A DNA stretch of 64,000 bases from Anaerolineales bacterium (GCA_023382595.1 JAHDWB010000003.1:124001-188000), one strand, 5' to 3'; counted from the stretch's first letter, positions 1-8,876 are shown. Notes: generated by a model from the sequence alone, not told the origin. Translations and numbers: made by a program.

Positions 1-560
1 ACGGCAAATTCATCCTGCTTTTCGCGCGTGATGTGCGGACGCTCCGCGGCGATGTTTTCAGCGGTCTCGCCCATTGAATCCGTGCCGTGCATTTCCTTCA
101 TTTTTGGATTTGGATACCGCCAGCCGAGCGCCGTATCATACGCGGTGAGATTGCCGAAGGAAAACCCCGCTTCCGCCTTCGGGAGGGAATAGGGTGCGCG
201 ACTCATGGATTCGACTCCGCCCGCGATGTACACATCCCCCTCTCCGGCTTTGATCGCGCGCGCCGCCATATTGACCGCATTCAAGCCGGATGCACACAAG
301 CGATTGACGGTCACGCCGCCCACTTCCACAGGCAGGCCAGCCAGCAACACCGCCATCCGCGCCACATTGCGGTTGTCTTCGCCCGCTTGATTGGCACAGC
401 CCATGAAGACTTCTTCAACCAGCGCCGGGTCAATTGGATTTCGTGCGAGTATGGTTTTGATGACATGCGCCGCCATGTCGTCGGGGCGCACGGATGAGAG
501 AATGCCGCCCAACGCCCCAATCGGCGTGCGGATGGCATCGATGATGACAACTTCGGTCAT
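1..560 (-). CDS. Acetyl-CoA acetyltransferase (thiolase), N-terminal part, cut by window edge
   Basis: Translating the minus strand from the ATG at 558-560 gives an open frame to the left edge, about 186 residues. It begins MTEVVIIDAIRTPIGALGG, the usual thiolase start. The active-site cysteine motif VNRLCASGLNAV and the segment GGVESMSRAPY follow, so the nucleophilic Cys of the thiolase N domain is present. The C-terminal His and Cys lie outside the window. Thiolases condense or cleave acyl-CoA with CoA in fatty-acid, butyrate or PHB metabolism, and the sequence does not say which. A good ribosome site (GGAGGA) sits just upstream of the start. It is transcribed away from the 2-oxoacid oxidoreductase operon. 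Confidence 0.9.
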   Translation of the reverse strand, partial: MTEVVIIDAIRTPIGALGGILSSVRPDDMAAHVIKTILARNPIDPALVEEVFMGCANQAGEDNRNVARMAVLLAGLPVEVGGVTVNRLCASGLNAVNMAARAIKAGEGDVYIAGGVESMSRAPYSLPKAEAGFSFGNLTAYDTALGWRYPNPKMKEMHGTDSMGETAENIAAERPHITREKQDEFA

Positions 561-746
561 GGAATCCTCCAGAGCAATATATGCGATTCTACCATCTATA
601 AACCGGATAAAAATGAATGACCTTTGTACACCTTCGTATGTGACGCATGGCACTACTCGCCCATGATGGATGGCGACATAATCAGGGTGGCGGAAAATTT
701 CGCCTAATAATGTCAAACTTCTCGAATAATTAAAAAAGGAGAACCA
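561..746. promoter_or_regulatory. Divergent intergenic region between thiolase and oxidoreductase operon
   Basis: This 186-base gap separates two divergent operons and must hold both promoters. On the minus strand a TAGAAT box (586-591) could be the thiolase -10. On the plus strand an AT-rich run ends in an AAAGGAGAA ribosome site before 747. No gene is visible in it. Confidence 0.4.
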
Positions 747-989
747 ATGGCAGCCAGAGGCCGGATCGAAGTCAGCGATACCTATTGCAAAGGATGTGAA
801 CTTTGCCTGAGTGCCTGTCCACAAGGGGTGATGGAACTGGACATGTCACGACTTACCCCGAAGGGATACCACCCCGCGCACACGTTCAAAGACGGATGCA
901 CGGGGTGTGCCATCTGTGCCGTGGTCTGCCCGGATGCGGCAATTACGGTCTACCGTGAAGTGACCAAAGCCGCTCCGGTTGTGGCGTAA
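747..989 (+). CDS. 2-oxoacid:ferredoxin oxidoreductase, ferredoxin-type delta subunit
   Basis: An 80-residue protein with two [4Fe-4S] cluster motifs, CKGCELCLSACPQGV near residue 14 and CTGCAICAVVCP near residue 50. This is the typical delta (ferredoxin) subunit of KorABCD/VorABCD enzymes. It would pass electrons from the thiamine-bound oxidised 2-oxoacid to free ferredoxin in the cytoplasm. A strong Shine-Dalgarno sequence (AAAGGAGAA) precedes the ATG. It is the first gene of a four-gene operon and ends about 15 bases before the alpha subunit start. The substrate (2-oxoglutarate or a branched-chain 2-oxoacid) cannot be read from this subunit. Confidence 0.92.
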   Translation: MAARGRIEVSDTYCKGCELCLSACPQGVMELDMSRLTPKGYHPAHTFKDGCTGCAICAVVCPDAAITVYREVTKAAPVVA

Positions 990-1004
990 ATTGTGGAGAA
1001 ACAC

Positions 1005-2111
1005 ATGCCAAAAGAATTATGGAAAGGCAACGAAGCCATAGCCGAAGCATCCGTCCGCGCGGGGCTGGAGGCGTATTTCGGTTATCCCATCACCCCACAG
1101 ACGGAAATATTGGAATATCTCTCGCGTCGCATGCCCGAACTTGGGCGTGCTTTTGTGCAGGCTGAGTCCGAACTGGGCGCGATCAACATGGTCTACGGCG
1201 CGGCTTGCACCGGCGTGCGCGTGATGTCCACCTCTTCGTCACCGGGCGTGAGCCTGATGATGGAAGGATTGTCCTATATCGCCGGCACGGAAGTCCCCGC
1301 CGTTTTGGTGAACGTCATGCGCGGCGGACCGGGTCTCGGCAACATCGCGCCTGCGCAGAGCGACTATAACCAGGCGGTTCGCGGCGGCGGACATGGCGAT
1401 TATCCGCGCATTGTGCTGGCTCCCGCATCCGTTCAGGAAGCGATCGACCTGACCGCGCTCTCGTTCGACCTCGCCGAAAAATACCGCATGATCACCATGA
1501 TCATCCTTGATGGTTCCACAGGTCAAATGATGGAACCCGCTGAAATGCCAACGATGATGGAGATCAAACGCAAGGATTTCGAGTGGGCGACCACCGGCGC
1601 AATGAACCGCGAACGCCGCGTCCTCTCCTCCATTTATCTCAACCCGCTCGACGAAGAAAAAACCAACCTGCGCCTGCTCAAACGCTGGCAGGATGTGCAA
1701 GCCAATGAAGTCCGCTACAAGGAATATTTCCTCGATGATGCCAAATATGTCGTCGTCGGTTTCGGCACGGCTGGGCGCGTTGCGCTCTCGGCTGTCCGCG
1801 AGGCGCGCGCGCAGGGCATCAAGGTCGGGCTGTTAAGACCGATCACCGTCAGCCCGTTCCCGTATGAAGCGCTGGACCAGCTCACAGGTCAGGCGGAGGC
1901 GTTCCTCGTCACTGAAATGAACATGGGACAGATGCTGGACGACGTCCTGCTCACCGTGCGCGGACGAGTTCCCGTCGAATTCTATGGACGTCCCGGCGGT
2001 GTGGTTCCGTTCCACAATGAAATTCTTGACGAGATCAAACGCATCGCATCTGGACCTTTAACTGTTCAGTCCAACCCAAGAGATTCCTGGCTGACAAGGA
2101 TGGCTGCATAA
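1005..2111 (+). CDS. 2-oxoacid:ferredoxin oxidoreductase alpha subunit
   Basis: A 368-residue protein starting MPKELWKGNEAIAEASVRAG, followed by YFGYPITPQTEILEYL, the N-terminal signature of KorA/VorB alpha subunits (pyruvate-flavodoxin oxidoreductase domains I and II). With the beta subunit it forms the site for CoA-dependent oxidative decarboxylation of a 2-oxoacid to acyl-CoA, CO2 and reduced ferredoxin. An in-frame GTG lies 12 bases upstream at 993, but the GGAGAA at 995-1000 is spaced correctly for the ATG at 1005, so that start is preferred. The stop overlaps the next start (TAATG). Length fits the family. Confidence 0.92.
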   Translation: MPKELWKGNEAIAEASVRAGLEAYFGYPITPQTEILEYLSRRMPELGRAFVQAESELGAINMVYGAACTGVRVMSTSSSPGVSLMMEGLSYIAGTEVPAVLVNVMRGGPGLGNIAPAQSDYNQAVRGGGHGDYPRIVLAPASVQEAIDLTALSFDLAEKYRMITMIILDGSTGQMMEPAEMPTMMEIKRKDFEWATTGAMNRERRVLSSIYLNPLDEEKTNLRLLKRWQDVQANEVRYKEYFLDDAKYVVVGFGTAGRVALSAVREARAQGIKVGLLRPITVSPFPYEALDQLTGQAEAFLVTEMNMGQMLDDVLLTVRGRVPVEFYGRPGGVVPFHNEILDEIKRIASGPLTVQSNPRDSWLTRMAA

Positions 2112-2881
2112 TGACAACTCCCAACAATCTTGTTTACGACCGACCGGAAGCCTTCACCGAAATGCCCACGCATTATTGCCCGGGCTGTACGCACGGTGTG
2201 GCGCACCGGCTGGTGGCGGAAGTGCTCGAAGAAATGGGCATGATCGACAAGACCATCGGCGTTGCGCCGGTGGGATGCGCCGTGTTCGCATACAACTATT
2301 TCGATACGGACTTTGTCGAAGCCCCACACGGACGTGCGCCTGCGATGGCGACCGGCATCAAGCGCGTACTGCCCGACCGCGTGGTCTTCACCTATCAGGG
2401 CGACGGCGATCTGGCTTCCATCGGCATGGGTGAAATTGTCCATGCGGCGGCGCGCGGCGAGAATCTGACGGTCATCTTCATCAACAATGCCAACTTCGGC
2501 ATGACCGGCGGACAGATGGCTCCCACCACCCTGCCCGGCATGAAGACATCGTCCTCGCAAAACGGGCGCGATGTGGAGACTCAGGGTTATCCGATCAAGG
2601 TTTCGGAAATGATCTCCACATTGGACGGCGTCGGCTATTGCGTGCGCCGCTCCCTGCACGACCCGAAAAATATCCGGCTGGCAAAGAAAGCCATCCGCAC
2701 CGCCTTTGAAACGCAGGTCCGTGGACTGGGCTTCTCGATGGTCGAACTGCTCTCCACCTGCCCCACCAACTGGGGCATGACGCCCGTCAATTCGTTGAAA
2801 TTCGTGGAAGAGCATATGATCCCCGCCTATCCGCTGGGTGATTACAAGATCAGTGATGCGATCAAGCAGATAAAAGTGTAA
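2111..2881 (+). CDS. 2-oxoacid:ferredoxin oxidoreductase beta subunit, TPP-binding
   Basis: A 256-residue thiamine diphosphate-binding subunit. HYCPGCTHGVAHRLVAE near the N-terminus is the family hallmark. GDGDLASIGMGEIVHAA followed by INNANFGMTGGQMAPTT forms the TPP/Mg2+ site. It starts on the last base of the alpha stop codon, implying translational coupling. Together with alpha, gamma and delta it makes a complete oxygen-sensitive oxidoreductase. The family covers 2-oxoglutarate and 2-oxoisovalerate enzymes, and I cannot separate these by eye. Confidence 0.92.
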   Translation: MTTPNNLVYDRPEAFTEMPTHYCPGCTHGVAHRLVAEVLEEMGMIDKTIGVAPVGCAVFAYNYFDTDFVEAPHGRAPAMATGIKRVLPDRVVFTYQGDGDLASIGMGEIVHAAARGENLTVIFINNANFGMTGGQMAPTTLPGMKTSSSQNGRDVETQGYPIKVSEMISTLDGVGYCVRRSLHDPKNIRLAKKAIRTAFETQVRGLGFSMVELLSTCPTNWGMTPVNSLKFVEEHMIPAYPLGDYKISDAIKQIKV

Positions 2882-2960
2882 TTACCGCAAAGCGCGCCAA
2901 GGACGCGAAGAAGAAAAAGGTTTTCTTGGCGAACTTAGCGCCCCTCGTGGTAAACAAGGA
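2882..2960. repeat. Palindromic intergenic repeat inside the oxidoreductase operon
   Basis: The 85-base gap between beta and gamma subunits has imperfect inverted symmetry: GCGCCAAG on the left and CTTGGCG on the right flank an A-rich centre, with an outer GCAAAGCGC/GCGCC pairing. The phrase 'cgcaaagcgcgccaaggacg' resembles dispersed chromosomal repeats seen in many bacteria. It appears to have inserted between two coupled genes. Copy number outside the window is unknown. Confidence 0.55.
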
Positions 2961-2966
2961 GATTTT

Positions 2967-3527
2967 ATGCAAAAAGAAATCATCATCGCAGGCTTTGGCG
3001 GACAAGGCGTCCTTTTCGGCGGTCAGGTGGTGGCATACGCCGCCATGGACAACGGCTTGGAAGTGACCTGGATCCCTTCGTACGGTCCCGAAATGCGCGG
3101 AGGCACGGCGAACTGTACAGTCGTCATTGCCGATTCTGAGATCGGTTCGCCGCTGGTAAAGAATCCGCCGCTGGCAATCGCGCTGAACCTGCCATCCTTT
3201 GACAGATACGAAGAAATGCTCGCACCCGGCGGGACGCTCATCGTCAACCAGTCCATGGTGGACCGCACCGCAAAACGCGAAGACATCCACGTCATCATGG
3301 TTCCATGCAATGAGATCGCCGAAGAGATAGGTGACAAGAAACTGCTCAACATGGTGGCGATCGGCGCGCTGCTCACCGCCCTGCCCGAACTGAAACTTGA
3401 AGATGTGGAAAAGGCGCTCGAAGGTCACCTGCCGGCGCGTCACAAACATCTGCTCCCCAAGAATTACGAAGCGCTCAAACGCGGATACGAACACGCGCAG
3501 AAGGAATGGGACAAGGTCCCGGCGTAA
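2967..3527 (+). CDS. 2-oxoacid:ferredoxin oxidoreductase gamma subunit
   Basis: A 186-residue protein opening with MQKEIIIAGFGGQGVLFGG, the GFGGQGV motif of the gamma domain (POR_N/PFOR gamma). PSYGPEMRGGTANCTVVIA is the second conserved block. The gamma subunit completes the delta-alpha-beta-gamma order typical of KorDABC/VorDABC clusters and probably helps bind CoA. An AAGGAG site precedes the ATG. A clear intrinsic terminator follows at 3546, so the operon ends here. Confidence 0.92.
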   Translation: MQKEIIIAGFGGQGVLFGGQVVAYAAMDNGLEVTWIPSYGPEMRGGTANCTVVIADSEIGSPLVKNPPLAIALNLPSFDRYEEMLAPGGTLIVNQSMVDRTAKREDIHVIMVPCNEIAEEIGDKKLLNMVAIGALLTALPELKLEDVEKALEGHLPARHKHLLPKNYEALKRGYEHAQKEWDKVPA

Positions 3528-3545
3528 CCTGTAGAATAAAAGTTG

Positions 3546-3580
3546 AGCCCGCTTTCGGCTAAGACGGAGGCGGGCTTTTT
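3546..3580 (+). terminator. Intrinsic terminator of the oxidoreductase operon
   Basis: The arms AGCCCGC and GCGGGCT form a stem whose right arm runs into a T5 tract, 18 bases after the gamma-subunit stop. Confidence 0.85.
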
Positions 3581-3594
3581 GTTAGAATGGGGGT

Positions 3595-4419
3595 ATGAAG
3601 TATGAAACCATCCCCAACCTAACACTGCCAAAGATCGGCTTCGGGACTTGGAACATCGGCGGAGGCTCATCCGCAGATTCCAGCAAGGATGCCGCTTCAC
3701 TGACTGCGCTTCGCACCGCACTGGAAGTTGGTTACACCCACTTCGATACCGCGGAGGTCTATGCGGACGGTCACAGCGAGGAATTGCTTGGGAGTGCAAT
3801 CCGCGAATCGGGAGTCCGACGCGAGGCGCTTTTCATCACCTCGAAAGTGGACCCCGGGCATCTCAACTACGAAGACGTGCTCAGATCCTGTGAAGACAGC
3901 CTGCGCAGATTGGACACCGAATATCTGGATCTGTATCTCATTCACTGGCCCCCACGCTCGATCTCAAAACTCGATGATGCTTTTCGCGCATTGAACAAGC
4001 TGATCCGTGATGGGAAAGTGAAGCATCTCGGTGTAAGCAATTTCAATCTCAAATTCCTACAGCGCTCACAGGAACTATCCGAGACGCCGATCATCACCAA
4101 CCAAGTCCCCTACCGCCTGCCCGACAAATCCTACGTGGAAAACGGCGTGCTGGCATATTGCCAGCAAAACGACATCCTGGTCACAGCCTATTCGCCGGTG
4201 AAATTTCGCAGTATGCGCGTGAACAAGGTGTTGAATGAAATTGCACAGGCTCATTCCGCCACGCCGTTCCAGATCGCGCTGGCGTGGTTGGTGATGCAGC
4301 CGCGTGTCATCACCATTCCCATGTCGATAAACCCGCAGCATATCAAAGAGAATTTCGATGCCGCAGACATTGAATTGAGCGCACAGGAAATGTCCCAACT
4401 CTCCAACGCCTGGCAGTGA
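3595..4419 (+). CDS. Aldo/keto reductase
   Basis: A 274-residue NADPH-dependent oxidoreductase of the AKR superfamily with a TIM-barrel fold. The catalytic tetrad is visible: Asp and Tyr in FDTAEVYADG, Lys in FITSKVDP, and His in YLIHWPP. GVSNFNLKFL and the late ITIPMSINPQHIKENFDA are the usual cofactor-binding segments. It reduces aldehydes or ketones, with the substrate not predictable. It starts just after the oxidoreductase terminator with a G-rich ribosome site directly upstream, and clpS follows after 18 bases. Confidence 0.93.
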   Translation: MKYETIPNLTLPKIGFGTWNIGGGSSADSSKDAASLTALRTALEVGYTHFDTAEVYADGHSEELLGSAIRESGVRREALFITSKVDPGHLNYEDVLRSCEDSLRRLDTEYLDLYLIHWPPRSISKLDDAFRALNKLIRDGKVKHLGVSNFNLKFLQRSQELSETPIITNQVPYRLPDKSYVENGVLAYCQQNDILVTAYSPVKFRSMRVNKVLNEIAQAHSATPFQIALAWLVMQPRVITIPMSINPQHIKENFDAADIELSAQEMSQLSNAWQ

Positions 4420-4437
4420 TCCGCCCCCAGAGAAGAA

Positions 4438-4743
4438 ATGACCTTTCACGCCCTTCCCGAGATCGAGATCATCGAAGAGACCGAAACGGAGCTCGAGCCG
4501 TTCTATCGCGTCATCATCCACAACGACGATGTGACGCCGATGGATTTCGTGGTGCATGTGCTTAAGACCATTTTCTTCCTCGCCAATGACCGCGCGGCGG
4601 ATGTCATGCTCACCGCACATATCAAGGGCTCGGCATATGTGCAGACACTCTCAAAACCGGAAGCGGAAAAGAGGATCAGCCGCGCGCATTTCGAAGCGCA
4701 CAACGCAGGTTATCCATTACGATTTTCCATGGAACCCGAATAA
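4438..4743 (+). CDS. clpS: ClpS, adaptor of the ClpAP protease
   Basis: A 101-residue protein with the ClpS core YRVIIHNDDVTPMDFVVHVL, then AHFEAHNAGYPLRFSMEPE at the end. ClpS binds N-degron substrates (bulky hydrophobic N-terminal residues) and hands them to the ClpA/ClpC N-domain. The N-D-D triplet and the hydrophobic pocket segment are intact, so it should be functional. No clpA is nearby. Its stop overlaps the acyltransferase start (TAATG), suggesting coupling rather than shared function. Confidence 0.93.
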   Translation: MTFHALPEIEIIEETETELEPFYRVIIHNDDVTPMDFVVHVLKTIFFLANDRAADVMLTAHIKGSAYVQTLSKPEAEKRISRAHFEAHNAGYPLRFSMEPE

Positions 4744-5633
4744 TGCCGTCCCAAACCGACTCGCTCACCCGCATCAATCTCGACGACCTCGTTTCATCGT
4801 TCGGATGGGAAGGCTATCCACTGCTCGCATCTATACTGCGCCGCCTTTTTGCGCGACCTGCGCGAAAATTCGCAAACCAGATGGTCGAATTCGATACGCT
4901 CGTCGGCGGGATCGGTCTTGCGGAAGCATCACGCAGAACCCTGCAAAAGAATTACGTGCGCGATGTACGCGTGCATGGGCGTGAAAATGTTCCGGCGGAT
5001 GGTCCCATACTTTTTCTTTCGAATCATCCAGGCATGTCGGATACCCTCTGCCTTTTCTCCGCCATCAACCGTGCCGACCTGCGCATCATCGCCATCCACC
5101 GTCCGTTCCTTGAAGCATTAAGAAACACGACCAACCAGCTTTTTTTCATCGACGAAGAACCTGTAAAACGCATGAACGCCGTGCGGCAGGTCGCGGCGCA
5201 TTTGAAGAACGGCGGCGCGGCGTTGACCTTCCCTGCCGGGGAGATCGAACCCGACCCCGAAGTCTACGACGGCGCATTGGAATCGCTCGACAAGTGGACC
5301 GACTCCGCCGCCGTTTTTCTGCGCTTCGTACGGGATGCGAAAATTGTCCCTGTTTTGGTGGGCGGAGTCATGTGGGACTGGGCTGCCCGCCATCCGCTGA
5401 CACGGTTCAAGCGTGTGCGCGCAGAACGCGAGAAACTCGCCGCGGCGCTCCAGTTGCTGATCGTGGTGACGCGAAATGCCAGACCGAACACGGTGCATGT
5501 CCGTTTTGCAAAGCCGATCACACTCGAAGAAGTCGGCTCGACAGATGCGGGAGAGATTCACAAGGTTGTGATCGAACGAATGCGCGGATTGATATTGAAC
5601 AAGCCAAACGATGAAGGGATTTCGGCGTTGTGA
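4743..5633 (+). CDS. PlsC-like glycerolipid acyltransferase
   Basis: A 296-residue protein. FLSNHPGMSDT near residue 95 carries the HxxxxD acyltransferase catalytic box, and FPAGEIEPDPEVY near residue 162 matches the downstream substrate-binding block of the 1-acyl-sn-glycerol-3-phosphate acyltransferase family. It probably transfers an acyl chain onto a glycerolipid or related acceptor at the inner membrane face. The next gene, a membrane protein, starts inside its stop codon, so a lipid-related operon is likely. The exact acceptor is unknown. Confidence 0.8.
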   Translation: MPSQTDSLTRINLDDLVSSFGWEGYPLLASILRRLFARPARKFANQMVEFDTLVGGIGLAEASRRTLQKNYVRDVRVHGRENVPADGPILFLSNHPGMSDTLCLFSAINRADLRIIAIHRPFLEALRNTTNQLFFIDEEPVKRMNAVRQVAAHLKNGGAALTFPAGEIEPDPEVYDGALESLDKWTDSAAVFLRFVRDAKIVPVLVGGVMWDWAARHPLTRFKRVRAEREKLAAALQLLIVVTRNARPNTVHVRFAKPITLEEVGSTDAGEIHKVVIERMRGLILNKPNDEGISAL

Positions 5634-6673
5634 GCGCATCGTCATCATCCACGCCATCTCCGCGCACAGAAGGGAGTATAAAAAGAAACTTCCTTCGCGC
5701 TTTATGGTTTCTAATCCTTGTCGCATTGCTTTATTTTTCCCTGCGCAATGTGCCGCTCACCGAGATTTGGGAAGCGCTTAAAGGATTGCGTCTGTGGCAG
5801 ATCGGGCTCATCCTGCTCATCAATGCTCTTGTCATCTGCTTGATGACAGCGCGCTGGTGGCTCATCTTGCGCGCGGAAAATCCATCCCTGCCGTTTCTGC
5901 CGCTAGTTGGATATCGCCTTGCCGTGTTCGGACTGAGTTACTTCACACCCGGTCCGCAGGTGGGCGGGGAACCTTTGCAAGTGTTATATCTCCAGCGCAA
6001 TCACGGGCTGACGTTCGCGCGCGCAACTTCTGCTGTCATTATGGACAAACTGCTGGAGTTTCTCGTCAATTTTATCTTGATCGGAATCGGCGCGTGGGCG
6101 ATCGTCAGGGTGGGATTGATTCCAGAAAGCGGGCTCAGGCTCAACCTGAGTCTGATTGGGCTGGCGGTTTTGCTGATTGGTCCCGTCGTGCATATCATCC
6201 TGCTTTACAACGGCATCACGCCCATTTCCAGAATCCTGCTCCGCCAGCCGTTCATCAAGCCCGATAAAAAAAGCGTGCGGCTGGTCATCGTCGCCGAACG
6301 GATGGCATCCGTGTTTTGCCAAAAGCATGTGCGCGTGATGTTCCTTGCGATTGGCGCGTCACTGGTGGCGGTACTGGGAATCGCCGCGGAGTATTATTTG
6401 ATGGTGAATTTTCTGGGGATGCAGATCAGTGCGATTCAAGTCTTTGCCGCATTGACCGCGATGCAGGTGGCGTTTTTGATGCCCCTGCCCGGCGGACTCG
6501 GCGCGCTGGAAGCCAGCCAGGTGTTTGCGCTGGGCGCGTTCGGGCAGACTGCATCCGCAGCGATCAGTTTGACATTATTGATGCGGGCGCGCGATATTTT
6601 GAACGGGGGCATTGGTCTGTTGCTGGCGGGGCGCGGATTCAAATCCCAGATAAACACGGATGAACACAGATGA
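5630..6673 (+). CDS. Lysylphosphatidylglycerol-synthase-like transmembrane (UPF0104/flippase-like) protein
   Basis: A 347-residue polytopic membrane protein with about eight hydrophobic segments. LSYFTPGPQVGGEPLQVLYL and MPLPGGLGALEASQVFALG are hallmarks of the UPF0104 (LPG_synthase_TM) family, which includes the flippase part of MprF and proteins linked to glycolipid or carotenoid export. A GTG start at 5630 overlaps the preceding stop. The last residues, QINTDEHR, are encoded by a sequence that looks like a dispersed intergenic repeat, so the natural C-terminus may have been replaced. It lies between a PlsC-like enzyme and a methyltransferase. Confidence 0.82.
   Translation: MSASSSSTPSPRTEGSIKRNFLRALWFLILVALLYFSLRNVPLTEIWEALKGLRLWQIGLILLINALVICLMTARWWLILRAENPSLPFLPLVGYRLAVFGLSYFTPGPQVGGEPLQVLYLQRNHGLTFARATSAVIMDKLLEFLVNFILIGIGAWAIVRVGLIPESGLRLNLSLIGLAVLLIGPVVHIILLYNGITPISRILLRQPFIKPDKKSVRLVIVAERMASVFCQKHVRVMFLAIGASLVAVLGIAAEYYLMVNFLGMQISAIQVFAALTAMQVAFLMPLPGGLGALEASQVFALGAFGQTASAAISLTLLMRARDILNGGIGLLLAGRGFKSQINTDEHR
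6648..6672. repeat. Dispersed-repeat-like tract at a gene end
   Basis: The tract 'gataaacacggatgaacaca' contains two near copies of an ACACnGATGA unit and resembles a widespread intergenic repeat. It encodes the last residues of the flippase-like protein and supplies the start codon context of the next gene. Confidence 0.4.
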
Positions 6674-7554
6674 GTATGGAGTATTCTTTCCCCCGGTACC
6701 TGCTCTCCAAACAAAGCGTGGACGACCGGGCGCTTAATAAAGATGTACTAAACGCATTGAAAACACACCTGCCGCAGAAACCGCTTCGCATCATCGAAGT
6801 CGGCGGGGGGATTGGGACGATGATCAAGCGGTTGACGAATTGGGATGTCGTCTGCACAGCGGAGTATGTGCTGGTGGACGAGATGTCCGAGAACATCGAA
6901 TATGCGCAGACGTGGATTCCGCAATGGGCAGAAGAGACAGGTTTGAGCGTGGAGCGAAGCGCGGAGAATCAAATGCGGGTTTTCGATTCAACTCGCGACA
7001 TCCGTATCCAATTGGAGCGGGCAGACGTCTTCGATTTCATCCAAAACAACAAAACGCCTGCTGATTTGTTGATCGCGCACGCATTTTTGGACTTATTGCC
7101 GATGCCCGAAAGTTTGACGAAACTGCTTACGCTGACGAACGGACTGGCTTGGCTGACGTTGAACTTCGACGGCGTGACGACGCTGGAGCCGGTGATCCAT
7201 GCCGCGTTGGATGAACACATCGAACGGCTGTATCACAAGACGATGGACGAACGCCACACGGGCGGAAGCAGTAAAAGCGGGCGATATTTGTTTTCGCATT
7301 TGCATCATGCCGGCGCGGACATCCTTGCGGCGGGCGCGTCGGATTGGGTGGTGTATGGCGTGGATGGAAAATATCGGCAGGATGAAGCATATTTTTTACA
7401 TTTCATCCTGCATTTTTTTGAAGAGTCGTTGAAGGGCAACCCGGAGTTGGATGAAGCAGTTTTCGCCGATTGGCTGAAAAAACGGCATGAACAAAGTGAG
7501 CGCGGCGAGTTGGTGTATGTGGCGCACCAAATGGATTTTCTTGTAAAGAAGTAG
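6670..7554 (+). CDS. Class I SAM-dependent methyltransferase
   Basis: A 294-residue protein. LRIIEVGGGIGTMIKRL near residue 40 is motif I of Rossmann-fold methyltransferases, ADVFDFIQ marks a later motif, and ADLLIAHAFLDLLP resembles motif IV. The substrate is not recognisable. Its ATG overlaps the previous stop (ATGA), placing it in the same transcript as the acyltransferase and flippase-like genes. A lipid or membrane-pigment substrate is possible from context only. A second ATG six bases downstream is an alternative start. Confidence 0.75.
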   Translation: MSMEYSFPRYLLSKQSVDDRALNKDVLNALKTHLPQKPLRIIEVGGGIGTMIKRLTNWDVVCTAEYVLVDEMSENIEYAQTWIPQWAEETGLSVERSAENQMRVFDSTRDIRIQLERADVFDFIQNNKTPADLLIAHAFLDLLPMPESLTKLLTLTNGLAWLTLNFDGVTTLEPVIHAALDEHIERLYHKTMDERHTGGSSKSGRYLFSHLHHAGADILAAGASDWVVYGVDGKYRQDEAYFLHFILHFFEESLKGNPELDEAVFADWLKKRHEQSERGELVYVAHQMDFLVKK

Positions 7555-7622
7555 GGCGGGTTTGCAACCCGCCAAATTTTAGATTATACGGAAATCGTCA
7601 GGCTACAAGCCTGACCTACGGA
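7555..7622. repeat. Two adjacent palindromic repeats between convergent genes
   Basis: The first is GGCGGGTTTGCAACCCGCC, a near-perfect palindrome. The second is GTCAGGCTACAAGCCTGAC. Both are followed by CTACGG-type ends typical of dispersed palindromic units in this window. They fill the whole gap between the methyltransferase and the convergent MFS gene and could act as a bidirectional terminator. Confidence 0.65.
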
Positions 7623-8876
7623 TCAATCCGCCGGGGCGGAGGCGGGTGCGCCAGCCAGCATGGGTTCGTCGCCGTTGTATTTTGTCAGGTGGGGCCACTT
7701 CCACGCAATGGCAAGCGTACCGATGATGCAACCAATCCCTCCGCTGATAATGGCATACGGCGCGCCGAACAACTGCGCGACCAAGCCCGCGCGGATCTCG
7801 CCAAGTTGTGGTCCGCCCTGGAAGAACAACTGGTTCACGCTGGTCATCCGTCCGCGGATGTGATCGGGGGTTTGCAACTGCCGAATCGTGTTGCGGATGA
7901 TCGTGCTGACCCCATCCGCCGCGCCTGTAACAGCAATCGCCAGCCAGGCAATGATGAATGAGCGCGTCGCACCGAAGATGATCGTCGCCAAGCCAAAGAC
8001 GATCACCGAGCCAAGAAAGATCTGTCCCTGCCTGCGGATCTCCTTGACCTGCGAAATGACAAGCGCGATCAACACTGCTCCGACAGCGGGCGCAGCAGAG
8101 AGATAGCCATATTCCACCACGCTGACGTTCAGCACCTCCCTTGCAATGATGGGCATGAGCGTGTGCGCCGACGCAAAGAACGTGGCGACAAAATCCAAGA
8201 GCATGGTCGAAAAGATGATCGGCTTGCTGAAGATGAACCGGAATCCCTCACGGATGGCTGCGACGCTCACTCCCGCCGCTTTCTCCGCGAAGGCTTGCGG
8301 CACGTGCCCGATCAGGATCAACGCTGCGATCACTGCAACGAACGATATGCTGTTGATATAGTACACCGCTTCCTGCCCGAAAGCGGCGATCACGATACCG
8401 CTCAGCGCGGGTCCCAGCACCGAGCCGACCTGTGCCGCTGTGAACGTCATGCTGAACGCATTGGGCAGATCCCTTTTCGGCAGCAGGTTGGGAACCAACG
8501 CCTGACGCGACGGCGCATCGAAGGCGACGGTCACTGCCTGTAACGCAGTGATGACGTAAATGTGCCAGATGGTGATACTGCCAAATTGGGTCAGCAAGCC
8601 CAGGGTCAGCGCAAGAAGCGCGGCGGCGGATTGCGTCACGAACAACACTTTGCGCCTGTCCACCGAATCCGCGAGCGCGCCGCCGATTAGCGAAAAAATG
8701 ACGATGGGCAAAATCCGCGCAACGCCAATGCCGCCAAGCGCGATCGGGTTCGGGTTCAACTGGTTGATGTGCCAAAAGATCGCCCAGAGCTGCATCTGCG
8801 CGCCCGTGACGGAGATCAGTTGCCCGAGCCAGAGATAGAAGAATTTTCTGTGTTTCAGGGATGGAGGGATGTGCAT
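7623..8876 (-). CDS. MFS transporter, enterobactin-exporter-like (MFS_3)
   Basis: A 417-residue transporter with 12 probable membrane segments. It starts MHIPPSLKHRKFFYLWLGQ and carries the MFS loop motif GGALADSVDRRKVL between helices 2 and 3, plus TFTAAQVGSVLGPALSG. This is the EntS/MFS_3 pattern of small-molecule exporters. The substrate is unknown. No Shine-Dalgarno is visible before the ATG, and a repeat occupies the upstream gap. It ends at the palindromic repeats facing the methyltransferase gene. Confidence 0.85.
   Translation of the reverse strand: MHIPPSLKHRKFFYLWLGQLISVTGAQMQLWAIFWHINQLNPNPIALGGIGVARILPIVIFSLIGGALADSVDRRKVLFVTQSAAALLALTLGLLTQFGSITIWHIYVITALQAVTVAFDAPSRQALVPNLLPKRDLPNAFSMTFTAAQVGSVLGPALSGIVIAAFGQEAVYYINSISFVAVIAALILIGHVPQAFAEKAAGVSVAAIREGFRFIFSKPIIFSTMLLDFVATFFASAHTLMPIIAREVLNVSVVEYGYLSAAPAVGAVLIALVISQVKEIRRQGQIFLGSVIVFGLATIIFGATRSFIIAWLAIAVTGAADGVSTIIRNTIRQLQTPDHIRGRMTSVNQLFFQGGPQLGEIRAGLVAQLFGAPYAIISGGIGCIIGTLAIAWKWPHLTKYNGDEPMLAGAPASAPAD

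Noticed and set aside
993-1004. GTG start of the alpha subunit at 993
   Set aside because: The GGAGAA ribosome site begins inside this putative start and is positioned for the ATG at 1005, which matches the usual start of the family.
2066-2815. A 249-codon minus-strand frame over the beta subunit
   Set aside because: It is antisense to the TPP-binding subunit of a complete operon.
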